Assembly (NCBI RefSeq): GCF_023856365.1
Contig: NC_064542.1
Span: 11,429,863-11,493,862 of the forward strand
Length of the DNA stretch: 64,000 nt
Source: Brienomyrus brachyistius
Lineage: Eukaryota > Chordata > Actinopteri > Osteoglossiformes > Mormyridae
Reading direction: 5' to 3'
The translations under genes and the position numbers were made by a program. Position 1 is the first letter of the stretch; every line of letters starts with the position of its first letter. Below, in pieces: positions 24,871 to 39,800 of this stretch. The notes under the pieces are model-generated. The model worked only from the letters and a program-made list of their open reading frames with translations. It was not told the origin of the DNA and did no database searches.

Positions 24871-27800
24871 GTGCTAGCTCCAGAAGCCTGCATGCTAACA
24901 GAACCTCCACCAACTGCCCCACCTGAACCAATGTCTACTCCTACTTCTGGCCCTTCAAGTTTGGGCAGAGCAATTCCAAACTTTGGGACTTTGGTTTTTG
25001 GAATGGTGACTGATGACATTTCTGCATGCTCCCCTGCCTCAGCTTTGACATTAAGATTCCCTTCAGAAAATTTTGGCGCTTTCAAGTTAAAATCTACATC
25101 AGGCATTGGCACAGAAGTGGATGGCATCTTCAATTTAGGTCCTTTGATGTTTTCTTCATGACCCTCAACATGAAGTACCGGACCTTCAATATTAACTTCA
25201 GGCCCTTTGATGTCAATGTCAGCTGTTTTTAAGTTGATGTCAACATTGGGACTTGCAACATTAGGTTCTTTCAGACCAAATCTGGGCATTTTTATCTTAG
25301 GCATCTTGAATCCACCTTCGACACCTTCAGTGTCAATAGCTGGACCCTCAATTTCAACTTTTGGTGACTTCATGTCACCTCTGACTGTTGGAACGGGCAT
25401 ATCCACATCTCCTTTTACTTTTGGACCTTTCAGCTTGAGGTCCACATCTGGTACAGAAATTCCTGGACCAGATATAGTAGGCATTTTAATTGTGGGGCCT
25501 GTAGCCTTCCCAACAGTTGGTATGTTAAATGTAGGGCCCTTCATCTTGCCATCAGGGCCTTCGAGGTGTATATCTGGTCCTTCCACAGATGGCCCTTTAA
25601 TTTCACCAGATATATCCAGGTCTCCCTTTACTTTAGTTCCTTTCAAAGAGAAATCAGGAGCAGCAATTTTAGATGTTTCAATGTTTAAAGAGGGACCCAT
25701 TAATTTTCCTTCTGGTCCCTCAAGTTTAACTTTAGTTTTCATATCAGGGCCTTTGACATCAACATCAGGCACAGAAACATTTACATCAGGTGCATGAAGA
25801 CCAGGACCTTTGATGTCAATGTCAGGAGTTTTAAGTTTAGGGCCTGAAATATTGAATTTAGGCATTTTGATTTTGGACTTTTTCATTTTTACATCTGGAC
25901 CCTCAACATTAACTTCAGGTATGTCAACAACAGGAGTTTTAATGTCAGCTTTGGCAGATGGAAGATCCAAATTTGGCGTTTTCAAGGAATCTGAAACAGT
26001 GCCATCACCCTTAATCTTTGGGGATTTAATATCAAGCTCCACATCAGGGAAATGCAACATCCCAAACAATGGCTTCTTTACCTTAGGGCCTTTTACATGA
26101 ATATCTGGTGAGTGAGTGTCCAAATCTATGTCAGGAGATTTGAGACCTGTGCCAACATCTGGCTTCTTTACCTTCCCCTTAATTTTTGGAATTTTGAATT
26201 TGCTTTTCTTTCCTTTGACATTAACATCAGTGTCAGGAAGATCAAGACTAACATCTGCTTCTGGGAGTTTAACATCTGTTTTGATGCCAATATCAGTTTT
26301 GGGGACACTAACATCAACTTCAGGACCCTCAAATTTGGGACCTTTTACACCAAATTGAGGAATTTTGATTTTGGGCATCTTTATTCCAGCTTCTGGCCTT
26401 TGCACATCAGGCCCCTCAATGTTCATCTCGGGTCCTGTGATGCCACCTTCAACCGTTGAACCTTTCAAGTTATAGTCAACATCAGGGATTTTTATGTTAG
26501 GTCCAGACAACTTAGGCATTTCCATTTTGGGTCCTTTGACTTTTCCACCTTTGATATTGATATCGGGAGCACCAATGTCAACTTCAGGAGCACTGATATT
26601 TACTTTTGGTCCTTTCAGGTCACCTTCTATTTTGGGGCCTTTCAGATTGAAGTCAGGCAAATTAATATTGGGACCAGAAATTTTTGGCATTTTCAATTTA
26701 GGTCCCTTGATTTTTCCATCAGGACCCTCAACATCAAATTCTGCACCTTCAACATCAACTTTAGGCCCCTTAATGTCAAAGTCAGCTTTTGGTAAGTTCA
26801 TATCAACATCAGGACCCTGTACTTTGGGTCCTTTGAGCTCAAATTTGGGCATCTTGATCTTGGGCATCTTGAACCCTCCTTCTGGCCCTCCAATGTCAAC
26901 ATCTGGGCCTTCAATGTCAACTTTTGGTGCTTTAAGATCACCTTCCAATTTTGGTACTGACACATCCATGTCTCCTTTCAGCTTTGGCCCTTTCAGGTTG
27001 AAGTCCATATCCGGCATTGAAATCTTTGGCCCAGAAATTTTTGGCATCTTGAATTTCGGCCCCTTGATTTTTCCATCAGGTCCTTCAATATCAACTTCGG
27101 GACCTTCAATATCAACATCGGCCTTGGGAAGATTCACGTCAACATCTGGACCCTCTACTTTAGGTCCTTTGAAGCCAAATTTCGGCATCTCAATCTTGGG
27201 CATCTTGAACCCACCTCCTGGCCCTCCAATGTCAACATCTGGGCCTTCAATGTCAACTTTTGGTGCTTTAAGATCACCTTCCAATTTTGGTACTGATACA
27301 TCCATGTCTCCCTTCACTTTTGGCCCTTTCAGGTTGAAGTCCATATCCGGCATTGAAATCTTTGGCCCAGAAATTTTTGGCATCTTGAATTTCGGCCCCT
27401 TGATTTTTCCATCAGGTCCTTCAATATCAACTTCGGGACCTTCAATATCAATATCGGCTTTGGGAAGATTCACGTCAACATCTGGACCCCGTACTTTAGA
27501 TCCTTTAAAGCCAAATTTCGGCATCTGAATCTTGGGCATCTTGAATCCACCTTCTGGACCTTCAATGTCAACATCTGGGCCTTCAATGTCAACTTTTGGT
27601 GCTTTAAGATCACCTTCCAATTTTGGTACTGAGACATCCATGTCTCCTTTCAGCTTTGGCCCTTTCAGGTTGAAGTCCACATCCGGCATTGAAATCTTTG
27701 GCCCAGAAATTTTTGGCATCTTGAATTTCGGCCCCTTGATTTTTCCATCAGGTCCTTCAATATCAACTTCGGGACCTTCAATATCAACATCGGCTTTGGG

Positions 27801-30800
27801 AAGATTCACGTCAACATCTGGACCCTCTAACTTGGGACCTTTATGGCCAAACTTGGGCATATGAATCTTGGGCATCTTGAACCCTCCTTCTGGCCCTCCA
27901 ATGTCAACATCTGGGCCTTCAATGTCAACTTTTGGTGCTTTAAGATCACCTTCCAATTTTGGTACTGACACATCCATGTCTCCTTTCAGCTTTGGCCCTT
28001 TCAGGTTGAAGTCCATATCCGGCATTGAAATCTTTGGCCCAGAAATTTTTGGCATCTTGAATTTCGGCCCCTTGATTTTTCCATCAGGTCCTTCAATATC
28101 AACTTCGGGACCTTCAATATCAACATCGGCTTTGGGAAGATTCACGTCAACATCTGGACCCTCCAACTTGGGACCTTTGAGGCCAAACTTGGGCATATGA
28201 ATCGTGGGCATCTTGAACCCTCCTTCTGGCCGTCCAATGTCAACATCTGGGCCTTCAATGTCAACTTTTGGTGCTTTAAGATCACCTTCCAATTTTGGTA
28301 CTGACACATCCATGTCTCCTTTCAGCTTTGGCCCTTTGAGGTTGAAGTCCATATCCGGCATTGAAATCTTTGGCCCAGATATTTTTGGCATCTTGAATTT
28401 CGGCCCCTTGATTTTTCCATCAGGTCCTTCAATATCAACTTCGGGACCTTCAATATCAACATCGGCTTTGGGAAGATTCACGTCAACATCTGGACCCTCT
28501 ACTTTAGGTCCTTTGAAGCCAAATTTCGGCATCTCAATCTTGGGCATCTTGAACCCACCTCCTGGCCCTCCAATATCAACATCTGGGCCTTCAATGTCAA
28601 CTTTTGGTGCTTTAAGATCACCTTCCAATTTTGGTACTGATACATCCATGTCTCCCTTCACTTTTGGCCCTTTCAGGTTGAAGTCCATATCCGGCATTGA
28701 AATCTTTGGCCCAGAAATTTTTGGCATCTTGAATTTCGGTCCCTTGATTTTTCCATCAGGTCCTTCAATATCAACTTCGGGACCTTCAATATCAATATCG
28801 GCTTTGGGAAGATTCACGTCAACATCTGGACCCCGTACTTTAGGTCCTTTAAAGCCAAATTTCGGCATCTGAATCTTGGGCATCTTGAACCCACCTTCTG
28901 GACCTTCAATGTCAACATCTGGGCCTTCAATGTCAACTTTTGGTGCTTTAAGATCACCTTCCAATTTTGGTACTGACACATCCATGTCTCCTTTCAGCTT
29001 TGGCCCTTTCAGGTTGAAGTCCATATCCGGCATTGAAATCTTTGGCCCAGAAATTTTTGGCATCTTGAATTTCGGCCCCTTGATTTTTCCATCAGGTCCT
29101 TCAATATCAACTTCGGGACCTTCAATATCAAAATCGGCCTTGGGAAGATTCACGTCAACATCTGGACCCTCTAACTTGGGACCTTTATGGCCAAACTTGG
29201 GCAAATGAATCTTGGGCATCTTGAACCCTCCTTCTGGCCCTCCAATGTCAACATCTGGGCCTTCAATGTCAACTTTTGGTGCTTTAAGATCACCTTCCAA
29301 TTTTGGTACTGACACATCCATGTCTCCTTTCAGCTTTGGCCCTTTCAGGTTGAAGTCCATATCCGGCATTGAAATCTTTGGCCCAGAAATTTTTGGCATC
29401 TTGAATTTCGGCCCCTTGATTTTTCCATCAGGTCCTTCAATATCAACTTCGGGACCTTCAATATCAACATCGGCCTTGGGAAGATTCACGTCAACATCTG
29501 GACCCTCTAACTTGGGACCTTTATGGCCAAACTTGGGCAAATGAATCTTGGGCATCTTGAACCCTCCTTCTGGCCCTCCAATGTCAACATCTGGGCCTTC
29601 AATGTCAACTTTTGGTGCTTTAAGATCACCTTCCAATTTTGGTACTGACACATCCATGTCTCCTTTCAGCTTTGGCCCTTTCAGGTTGAAGTCCATATCC
29701 GGCATTGAAATCTTTGGCCCAGAAATTTTTGGCATCTTGAATTTTGGCCCCTTGATTTTTCCATCAGGTCCTTCAATATCAACTTCGGGACCTTCAATAT
29801 CAACATCGGCTTTGGGAAGATTCACGTCAACATCTGGACCCTCTACTTTAGGTCCTTTGAAGCCAAATTTCGGCATCTGAATCTTGGGCATCTTGAACCC
29901 ACCTTCTGGACCTTCAATGTCAACATCTGGGCCTTCAATGTCAACTTTTGGTGCTTTAAGATCACCTTCCAATTTTGGTACTGACACATCCATGTCTCCT
30001 TTCAGCTTTGGCCCTTTCAGGTTGAAGTCCACATCCGGCATTGAAATCTTTGGCCCAGAAATTTTTGGCATCTTGAATTTCGGCCCCTTGATTTTTCCAT
30101 CAGGTCCTTCAATATCAACTTCGGGACCTTCAATATCAACATTGGCTTTGGGAAGATTCACGTCAACATCTGGACCCTCTACTTTAGGTCCTTTGAAGCC
30201 AAATTTCGGCATCTCAATCCTGGGCATCTTGAACCCACCTTCTGGCCCTTCAATGTCAACATCTGGGCCTTCAATGTTAACTTTTGGTGCTTTAAGATCA
30301 CCTTCCAATTTTGGTACTGACACATCCATGTCTCCTTTCAGCTTTGGCCCTTTCAGGTTGAAGTCCACATCCGGCATTGAAATCTTTGGCCCAGAAATTT
30401 TTGGCATCTTGAATTTCGGCCCCTTGATTTTTCCATCAGGTCCTTCAATATCAACTTCGGGACCTTCAATATCAACATCGGCTTTGGGAAGATTCACGTC
30501 AACATCTGGACCCCGTACTTTAGGTCCTTTAAAGCCAAATTTCGGCATCTCAATCTTGGGCATCTTGAACCCACCTTCTGGCCCTTCAATGTCAACTTTT
30601 GGTACCTTGATGTCACCTTCCACCTTTGTAACAGACATATCCATATCTCCTTTTATTTTGGGTTCTTTTAGATTCAGGTCCACATCTGGCATTGAAATTT
30701 TGGGTGCTGAAATGGATGGCATCCTAAATTTAGGTCCCTTTATTTTACCTTCAGGACTTCCCAAATCAGCATCAGTACCTTCAATGTCAACCGTGGGAGA

Positions 30801-33800
30801 TTTAACTTCAAATCCACCTTTGGGTACATTAAAACCTGCATCTGGAGATTCAACTTTTGGACCTTTAAAGCTAAACTTTGGCAACTTAAACTTGGGCATT
30901 TTAAAACGTCCCTCAGAACCTTTCAGATCCATGTCTGGACTTTTGACATCAATATGTGCACCCTTAATATCACCTTCAATTTTTGGAACAGAAACATCAA
31001 CATCCCCTTTCAGCTTTGGTCCTTTTAGGTTTAAATCCAGGTCCGGCATTGATAACTTTGGACCAGAAATGCTTGGCATCTTCAAGTTAGGTCCCTTGAT
31101 TTTACCATCAGGACCACGAACATCAAGGTCAGGTCCCTGCATTCTTACATTCTGGACTTCAATGTCAACTTTTGGTGCTTTAAGATCACCTTCCAATTTT
31201 GGTACTGATACATCCATGTCTCCCTTCACTTTTGGCCCTTTCAGGTTGAAGTCCACATCCGGCATTGAAATCTTTGGCCCAGAAATTTTTGGCATCTTGA
31301 ATTTCGGCCCCTTGATTTTTCCATCAGGTCCTTGAATATCAACTTCGGGACATTCAATATCAACATCGGCTTCGGGAAGATTCACGTCGACATCTGGACC
31401 CTCTAACTTGGGACCTTTAAAGCCAAACTTGGGCATAGGAATCTTGGGCATCTTGAACCCTACTCCTGGCCCTCCAATGTCAACATCTGGGCCTTCAATG
31501 TCAACTTTCGGTGCTTTAAGATCACCTTCCAATTTTGGTACTGATACATCCATGTCTCCTTTCAGCTTTGGCCCTTTCAGGTTGAAGTCCACATCCGGCA
31601 TTGAAATCTTTGGCCCAGAAATTTTGGGCATCTTGAATTTCGGCCCCTTGATTTTTCCATCAGGTCCTTCAATATCAACTTCGGGACCTTCAATATCAAC
31701 ATCGGCTTTGGGAAGATTCACGTCAACATCTGGACCCCGTACTTTAGGTCCTTTAAAGCCAAATTTCGGCATCTCAATCTTGGGCATCTTGAACCCTCCT
31801 TCCGGCCCTTCAATGTCAACATCTGGGCCTTCAATATCAACTTTTGGTGCTTTAAGATCACCTTCCAATTTTGGTACTGATACATCCATGTCTCCTTTCA
31901 GCTTTGGCCCTTTCAGGTTGAAGTCCATATCCGGCATTGAAATCTTTGGCCCAGAAATTTTTGGCATCTTGAATTTCGGCCCCTTGATTTTTCCATCAGG
32001 TCCTTCAATATCAACTTCGGGACCTTCAATATCAACATTGGCTTTGGGAAGGTTAACGTCAACATCTGGACCCTCTAACTTGGGACCTTTATGGCCAAAC
32101 TTGGGCAAATGAATCTTGGGCATCTTGAACCCTCCTTCTGGCCCTCCAATGTCAACATCTGGGCCTTCAATATCAACTTTTGGTGCTTTAAGATCACCTT
32201 CCAATTTTGGTACTGATACATCCATGTCTCCTTTCAGCTTTGGCCCTTTCAGGTTGAAGTCCACATCCGGCATTGAAATCTTTGGCCCAGAAATTTTTGG
32301 CATCTTGAATTTCGGCCCCTTGATTTTTCCATCAGGTCCTTCAATATCAACTTCGGGACCTTCAATATCAACATCGGCTTTGGGAAGATTCACGTCGACA
32401 TCAGGACCCTCTAACTTGGGACCTTTAAAGCCAAACTTGGGCATAGGAATCTTGGGCATCTTGAACCCTCCTTCTGGCCCTCCAATGTCAACATCTGGGC
32501 CTTCAATGTCAACTTTTGGTGCTTTAAGATCACCTTCCAATTTTGGTACTGACACATCCATGTCTCCTTTCAGCTTTGGCCCTTTCAGGTTGAAGTCCAC
32601 ATCCGGCATTGAAATCTTTGGCCCAGAAATTTTTGGCATCTTGAATTTCGGCCCCTTGATTTTTCCATCAGGTCCTTCAATATCAACTTCGGGACCTTCA
32701 ATATCAACATCGGCTTTGGGAAGATTCACATCAACATCTGGACCCTCTAACTTGGGACCTTTAAAGCCAAACTTGGGCATATGAATCGAGGGCATCTTGA
32801 ACCCTCCTTCTGGCCCTCCAATGTCAACATCAGGGCCTTCAATGTCAACTTTTGGTGCTTTAAGATCACCTTCCAATTTTGGTACTGACACATCCATGTC
32901 TCCTTTCAGCTTTGGCCCTTTCAGGTTGAAGTCCACATCCGGCATTGAAATCTTTGGCCCAGAAATTTTTGGCATCTTGAATTTCGGCCCCTTGATTTTT
33001 CCATCAGGTCCTTCAATATCAACTTCGGGACCTTCAATATCAACATCGGCTTTGGGAAGATTCACATCAACATCTGGACCCTCTAACTTGGGACCTTTAA
33101 AGCCAAACTTGGGCATATGAATCGTGGGCATCTTGAACCCTCCTTCTGGCCGTCCAATGTCAACATCTGGGCCTTCAATGTCAACTTTTGGTGCTTTAAG
33201 ATCACCTTCCAATTTTGGTACTGACACATCCATGTCTCCTTTCAGCTTTGGCCCTTTCAGATTGAAGTCCACATCCGGCATTGAAATCTTTGGCCCAGAA
33301 ATTTTTGGCATCTTGAATTTCGGCCCCTTGATTTTTCCATCAGGTCCTTCAATATCAACTTCGGGACCTTCAATATCAACATCGGCTTTGGGAAGATTCA
33401 CATCAACATCTGGACCCTCTAACTTGGGACCTTTAAAGCCAAACTTGGGCATATGAATCGTGGGCATCTTGAACCCTCCTTCTGGCCGTCCAATGTCAAC
33501 ATCTGGGCCTTCAATGTCAACTTTTGGTGCTTTAAGATCACCTTCCAATTTTGGTACTGACACATCCATGTCTCCTTTCAGCTTTGGCCCTTTCAGATTG
33601 AAGTCCACATCCGGCATTGAAATCTTTGGCCCAGAAATTTTTGGCATCTTGAATTTCGGCCCCTTGATTTTTCCATCAGGTCCTTCAATATCAACTTCGG
33701 GACCTTCAATATCAACATCGGCTTTGGGAAGATTCACGTCAACATCTGGACCCCGTACTTTAGGTCCTTTAAAGCCAAATTTCGGCATCTGAATCTTGGG

Positions 33801-36800
33801 CATCTTGAACCCACCTTCTGGACCTTCAATGTCAACATTTGGGCCTTCAATGTCAACTTTTGGTGCTTTAAGATCACCTTCCAATTTTGGTACTGACACA
33901 TCCATGTCTCCTTTCAGCTTTGGCCCTTTCAGGTTGAAGTCCACATCCGGCATTGAAATCTTTGGCCCAGAAATTTTTGGCATCTTGAATTTCGGCCCCT
34001 TGATTTTCCCATCAGGTCCTTCAATATCAACTTCGGGACCTTCAATATCAACATCGGCTTTGGGAAGATTCACGTCAACATCTGGACCCCGTACTTTAGG
34101 TCCTTTAAAGCCAAATTTCGGCATCTGAATCTTGGGCATCTTGAACCCACCTTCTGGACCTTCAATGTCAACATTTGGGCCTTCAATGTCAACTTTTGGT
34201 GCTTTAAGATCACCTTCCAATTTTGGTACAGACACATCCATGTCTCCTTTCAGCTTTGGCCCTTTCAGGTTGAAGTCCACATCCGGCATTGAAATCTTTG
34301 GCCCAGAAATTTTTGGCATCTTGAATTTCGGCCCCTTGATTTTTCCATCAGGTCCTTCAATATCAACTTCGGGACCTTCAATATTAAGATCGGCTTTGGG
34401 AAGGTTAATGTCAACATCTGGACCCTCTAACTTGGGACCTTTATGGCCAAACTTGGGAAAATGAATCTTGGGCATCTTGAACCCTCCTTCTGGCCCTCCA
34501 ATGTCAACATCTGGGCCTTCAATATCAACTTTTGGTGTTTTAAGATCACCTTCCAATTTTGGTACTGATACATCCATGTCTCCTTTCAGCTTTGGCCCTT
34601 TCAGGTTGAAGTCCACATCCGGCATTGAAATCTTTGGCCCAGAAATTTTTGGCATCTTGAATTTCGGCCCCTTGATTTTTCCATCAGGTCCTTCAATATC
34701 AACTTCGGGACCTTCAATATCAACATCGGCTTTGGGAAGATTCACGTCAACATCTGGACCCTCCAACTTGGGACCTTTGAGGCCAAACTTAGGCATATGA
34801 ATCGTGGGCATCTTGAACCCTCCTTCTGGCCCTCCAATGTCAACATCTGGGCCTTCAATATCAACTTTTGGTGCTTTAAGATCACCTTCCAATTTTGGTA
34901 CTGATACATCCATGTCTCCTTTCAGCTTTGGCCCTTTCAGGTTGAAGTCCACATCCGGCATTGAAATCTTTGGCCCAGAAATTTTTGGCATCTTGAATTT
35001 CGGCCCCTTGATTTTCCCATCAGGTCCTTCAATATCAACTTCGGGACCTTCAATATCAACATCGGCTTTGGGAAGATTCACGTCAACATCTGGACCCCGT
35101 ACTTTAGGTCCTTTAAAGCCAAATTTTGGCATCTGAATCTTGGGCATCTTGAACCCACCTTCTGGACCTTCGATGTCAACATCTGGGCCTTCAATGTCAA
35201 CTTTTGGTGCTTTAAGATCACCTTCCAATTTTGGTACTGACACATCCATGTCTCCTTTCAGCTTTGGCCCTTTCAGATTGAAGTCCACATCCGGCATTGA
35301 AATCTTTGGCCCAGAAATTTTTGGCATCTTGAATTTCGGCCCCTTGATTTTTCCATCAGGTCCTTCAATATCAACTTCGGGACATTCAATATCAACATCG
35401 GCTTTGGGAAGATTCACATCAACATCTGGACCCTCTAACTTGGGACCTTTAAAACCAAACTTGGGCATATGAATCGTGGGCATCTTGAACCCTCCTTCTG
35501 GCCGTCCAATGTCAACATCTGGGCCTTCAATGTCAACTTTTGGTGCTTTAAGATCACCTTCCAATTTTGGTACTGACACATCCATGTCTCCTTTCAGCTT
35601 TGGCCCTTTCAGGTTGAAGTCCACATCCGGCATTGAAATCTTTGGCCCAGAAATTTTTGGCATCTTGAATTTCGGCCCCTTGATTTTTCCATCAGGTCCT
35701 TCAATATCAACTTCGGGACCTTCAATATCAACATCGGCTTTGGGAAGGTTAACGTCAACATCTGGACCCTCTAACTTGGGACCTTTATGGCCAAACTTGG
35801 GCAAATGAATCTTGGGCATCTTGAACCCTCCTTCTGGCCCTCCAATGTCAACATCTGGGCCTTCAATGTCAACTTTTGGTGCTTTAAGATCACCTTCCAA
35901 TTTTGGTACTGACACATCCATGTCTCCTTTCAGCTTTGGCCCTTTCAGGTTGAAGTCCATATCCGGCATTGAAATCTTTGGCCCAGAAATTTTTGGCATC
36001 TTGAATTTTGGCCCCTTGATTTTTCCATCAGGTCCTTCAATATCAACTTCGGGACATTCAATATCAACATCGGCTTTGGGAAGATTCACATCAACATCTG
36101 GACCCTCTAACTTGGGACCTTTAAAGCCAAACTTGGGCATAGGAATCTTGGGCATCTTGAACCCTCCTTCTGGCCCTCCAATGTCAACATCTGGGCCTTC
36201 AATATCAACTTTTGGTGCTTTAAGATCACCTTCCAATTTTGGTACTGACACATCCATGTCTCCTTTCAGCTTTGGCCCTTTCAGATTGAAGTCCACATCC
36301 GGCATTGAAATCTTTGGCCCAGAAATTTTTGGCATCTTGAATTTCGGCCCCTTGATTTTTCCATCAGGTCCTTCAATATCAACTTCGGGACATTCAATAT
36401 CAACATCGGCTTTGGGAAGATTCACATCAACATCTGGACCCTCTAACTTGGGACCTTTATGGCCAAACTTGGGCAAATGAATCTTGGGCATCTTGAACCC
36501 TCCTTCTGGCCCTCCAATGTCAACATCTGGGCCTTCAATATCAACTTTTGGTGCTTTAAGATCACCTTCCAATTTTGGTACTGACACATCCATGTCTCCT
36601 TTCAGCTTTGGCCCTTTCAGGTTGAAGTCCATATCCGGCATTGAAATCTTTGGCCCAGAAATTTTTGGCATCTTGAATTTTGGCCCCTTGATTTTTCCAT
36701 CAGGTCCTTCAATATCAACTTCGGGACATTCAATATCAACATCGGCTTTGGGAAGATTCACATCAACATCTGGACCCTCTAACTTGGGACCTTTAAAGCC

Positions 36801-39800
36801 AAACTTGGGCATATGAATCGTGGGCATCTTGAACCCTCCTTCTGGCCGTCCAATGTCAACATCTGGGCCTTCAATGTCAACTTTTGGTGCTTTAAGATCA
36901 CCTTCCAATTTTGGTACTGACACATCCATGTCTCCTTTCAGCTTTGGCCCTTTCAGGTTGAAGTCCACATCCGGCATCGAAATCTTTGGCCCAGAAATTT
37001 TTGGCATCCTGAATTTCGGCCCCTTGATTTTTCCATCAGGTCCTTCAATATCAACTTCGGGACCTTCAATATCAACATCGGCTTTGGGAAGGTTAACGTC
37101 AACATCTGGACCCTCTAACTTGGGACCTTTATGGCCAAACTTGGGCAAATGAATCTTGGGCATCTTGAACCCTCCTTCTGGCCCTCCAATGTCAACATCT
37201 GGGCCTTCAATATCAACTTTTGGTGCTTTAAGATCACCTTCCAATTTTGGTACTGACACATCCATGTCTCCTTTCAGCTTTGGCCCTTTCAGGTTGAAGT
37301 CCATATCCGGCATTGAAATCTTTGGCCCAGAAATTTTTGGCATCTTGAATTTTGGCCCCTTGATTTTTCCATCAGGTCCTTCAATATCAACTTCGGGACA
37401 TTCAATATGAACATCGGCTTTGGGAAGATTCACATCAACATCTGGACCCTCTAACTTGGGACCTTTAAAGCCAAACTTGGGCATATGAATCGTGGGCATC
37501 TTGAACCCTCCTTCTGGCCGTCCAATGTCAACATCTGGGCCTTCAATGTCAACTTTTGGTGCTTTAAGATCACCTTCCAATTTTGGTACTGACACATCCA
37601 TGTCTCCTTTCAGCTTTGGCCCTTTCAGGTTGAAGTCCACATCCGGCATCGAAATCTTTGGCCCAGAAATTTTTGGCATCCTGAATTTCGGCCCCTTGAT
37701 TTTTCCATCAGGTCCTTCAATATCAACTTCGGGACCTTCAATATCAACATCGGCTTTGGGAAGGTTAACGTCAACATCTGGACCCTCTAACTTGGGACCT
37801 TTATGGCCAAATTTGGGCAAATTAATCTTGGGCATCTTGAACCCTCCTTCTGGCCCTCCAATGTCAACATCTGGGCCTTCAATATCAACTTTTGGTGCTT
37901 TAAGATCACCTTCCAATTTTGGTACTGACACATCCATGTCTCCTTTCAGCTTTGGCCCTTTCAGATTGAAGTCCACATCCGGCATTGAAATCTTTGGCCC
38001 AGAAATTTTTGGCATCTTGAATTTCGGCCCCTTGATTTTTCCATCAGGTCCTTCAATATCAACTTCGGGACATTCAATATCAACATCGGCTTTGGGAAGA
38101 TTCACATCAACATCTGGACCCTCTAACTTGGGACCTTTAAAGCCAAACTTGGGCATATGAATCGTGGGCATCTTGAACCCTCCTTCGGGCCGTCCAATGT
38201 CAACATCTGGGCCTTCAATGTCAACTTTTGGTGCTTTAAGATCACCTTCCAATTTTGGTACTGACACATCCATGTCTCCTTTCAGCTTTGGCCCTTTCAG
38301 GTTGAAGTCTACATCCGGCATTGAAATCTTTGGCCCAGAAATTTTTGGCATCTTGAATTTCGGCCCCTTGATTTTTCCATCAGGTCCTTCAATATCAACT
38401 TCGGGACATTCTATATCAACATCGGCTTTGGGAAGATTCACATCAACATCTGGACCCTCTAACTTGGGACCTTTATGGCCAAACTTGGGCATAGGAATCT
38501 TGGGCATCTTGAACCCTCCTTCTGGCCCTCCAATATCAACATCTGGGCCTGCAATGTCAACTTTTGGTGCTTTAAGATCACCTTCCAATTTTGGTACTGA
38601 TACATCCATGTCTCCTTTCAGCTTTGGCCCTTTCAGGTTGAAGTCCACATCCGGCATTGAAATCTTTGGCCCAGAAATTTTTGGCATCTTGAATTTCGGC
38701 CCCTTGATTTTTCCATCAGGTCCTTCAATATCAACTTCGGGACCTTCAATATCAACATCGGCTTTGGGAAGATTCACATCAACATCTGGACCCTCTAACT
38801 TGGGACCTTTGAGGCCAAACTTGGGCATATGAATCGTGGGCATCTTGAACCCTCCTTCTGGCCCACCAATGTCAACATCTGGGCCTTTAATGTCAACTTT
38901 TGGTGCTTTAAGATCACCGTCCAATTTTGGTACTGACACATCCATGTCTCCTTTCAGCTTTGGCCCTTTCAGGTTGAAGTCCACATCCGGCATTGAAATC
39001 TTTGGCCCAGAAATTTTTGGCATCTTGAATTTCGGCCCCTTGATTTTTCCATCAGGTCCTTCAATATCAACTTCGGGACATTCAATATCAACATCGGCTT
39101 TGGGAAGATTCACATCAACATCTGGACCCTCTAACTTGGGACCTTTAAGGCCAAATTTCGGCACATGAATCTTGGGCATCTTGAACCCACCTTCAGGTCC
39201 CTCCACCTGAACACCTGGGCCTTCAATGTCAAGTTTTGGGGCTTTGATGTCACCTTCCACCTTTGCGACTGACACATCCATATCTCCTTTCAGCTTTGAT
39301 CCTTTTAGCTTCCAGTCCACATCCGGCATTGAAATCTTTGGCCCAGAAATTTTTGGCATCTTGAATTTCGGCCCCTTGATTTTTCCATCAGGTCCTTCAA
39401 TATCAACTTCGGGACCTTCAATATCAACATTGGCTTTGGGAAGATTCACATCAACATCTGGACCCTCTACTTTAGGTCCTTTAAAGCCAAACTTGGGCAT
39501 ATGAATCGTGGGCATCTTGAACCCTCCTTCTGGCCCTTCAATGTCAACATCTGGGCCTTCAATGTCAACTTTTGGTGCTTTAAGATCACCTTCCAATTTT
39601 GGTACTGACACATCCATGTCTCCTTTCAGCTTTGGCCCTTTCAGGTTGAAGTCCACATCCGGCATTGAAATCTTTGGCCCAGAAATTTTTGGCATCTTGA
39701 ATTTCGGCCCCTTGATTTTTCCATCAGGTCCTTCAATATCAACTTCGGGACCTTCCATATCAACATCGGCTTTGGGAAGATTCACGTCAACATCTGGACC

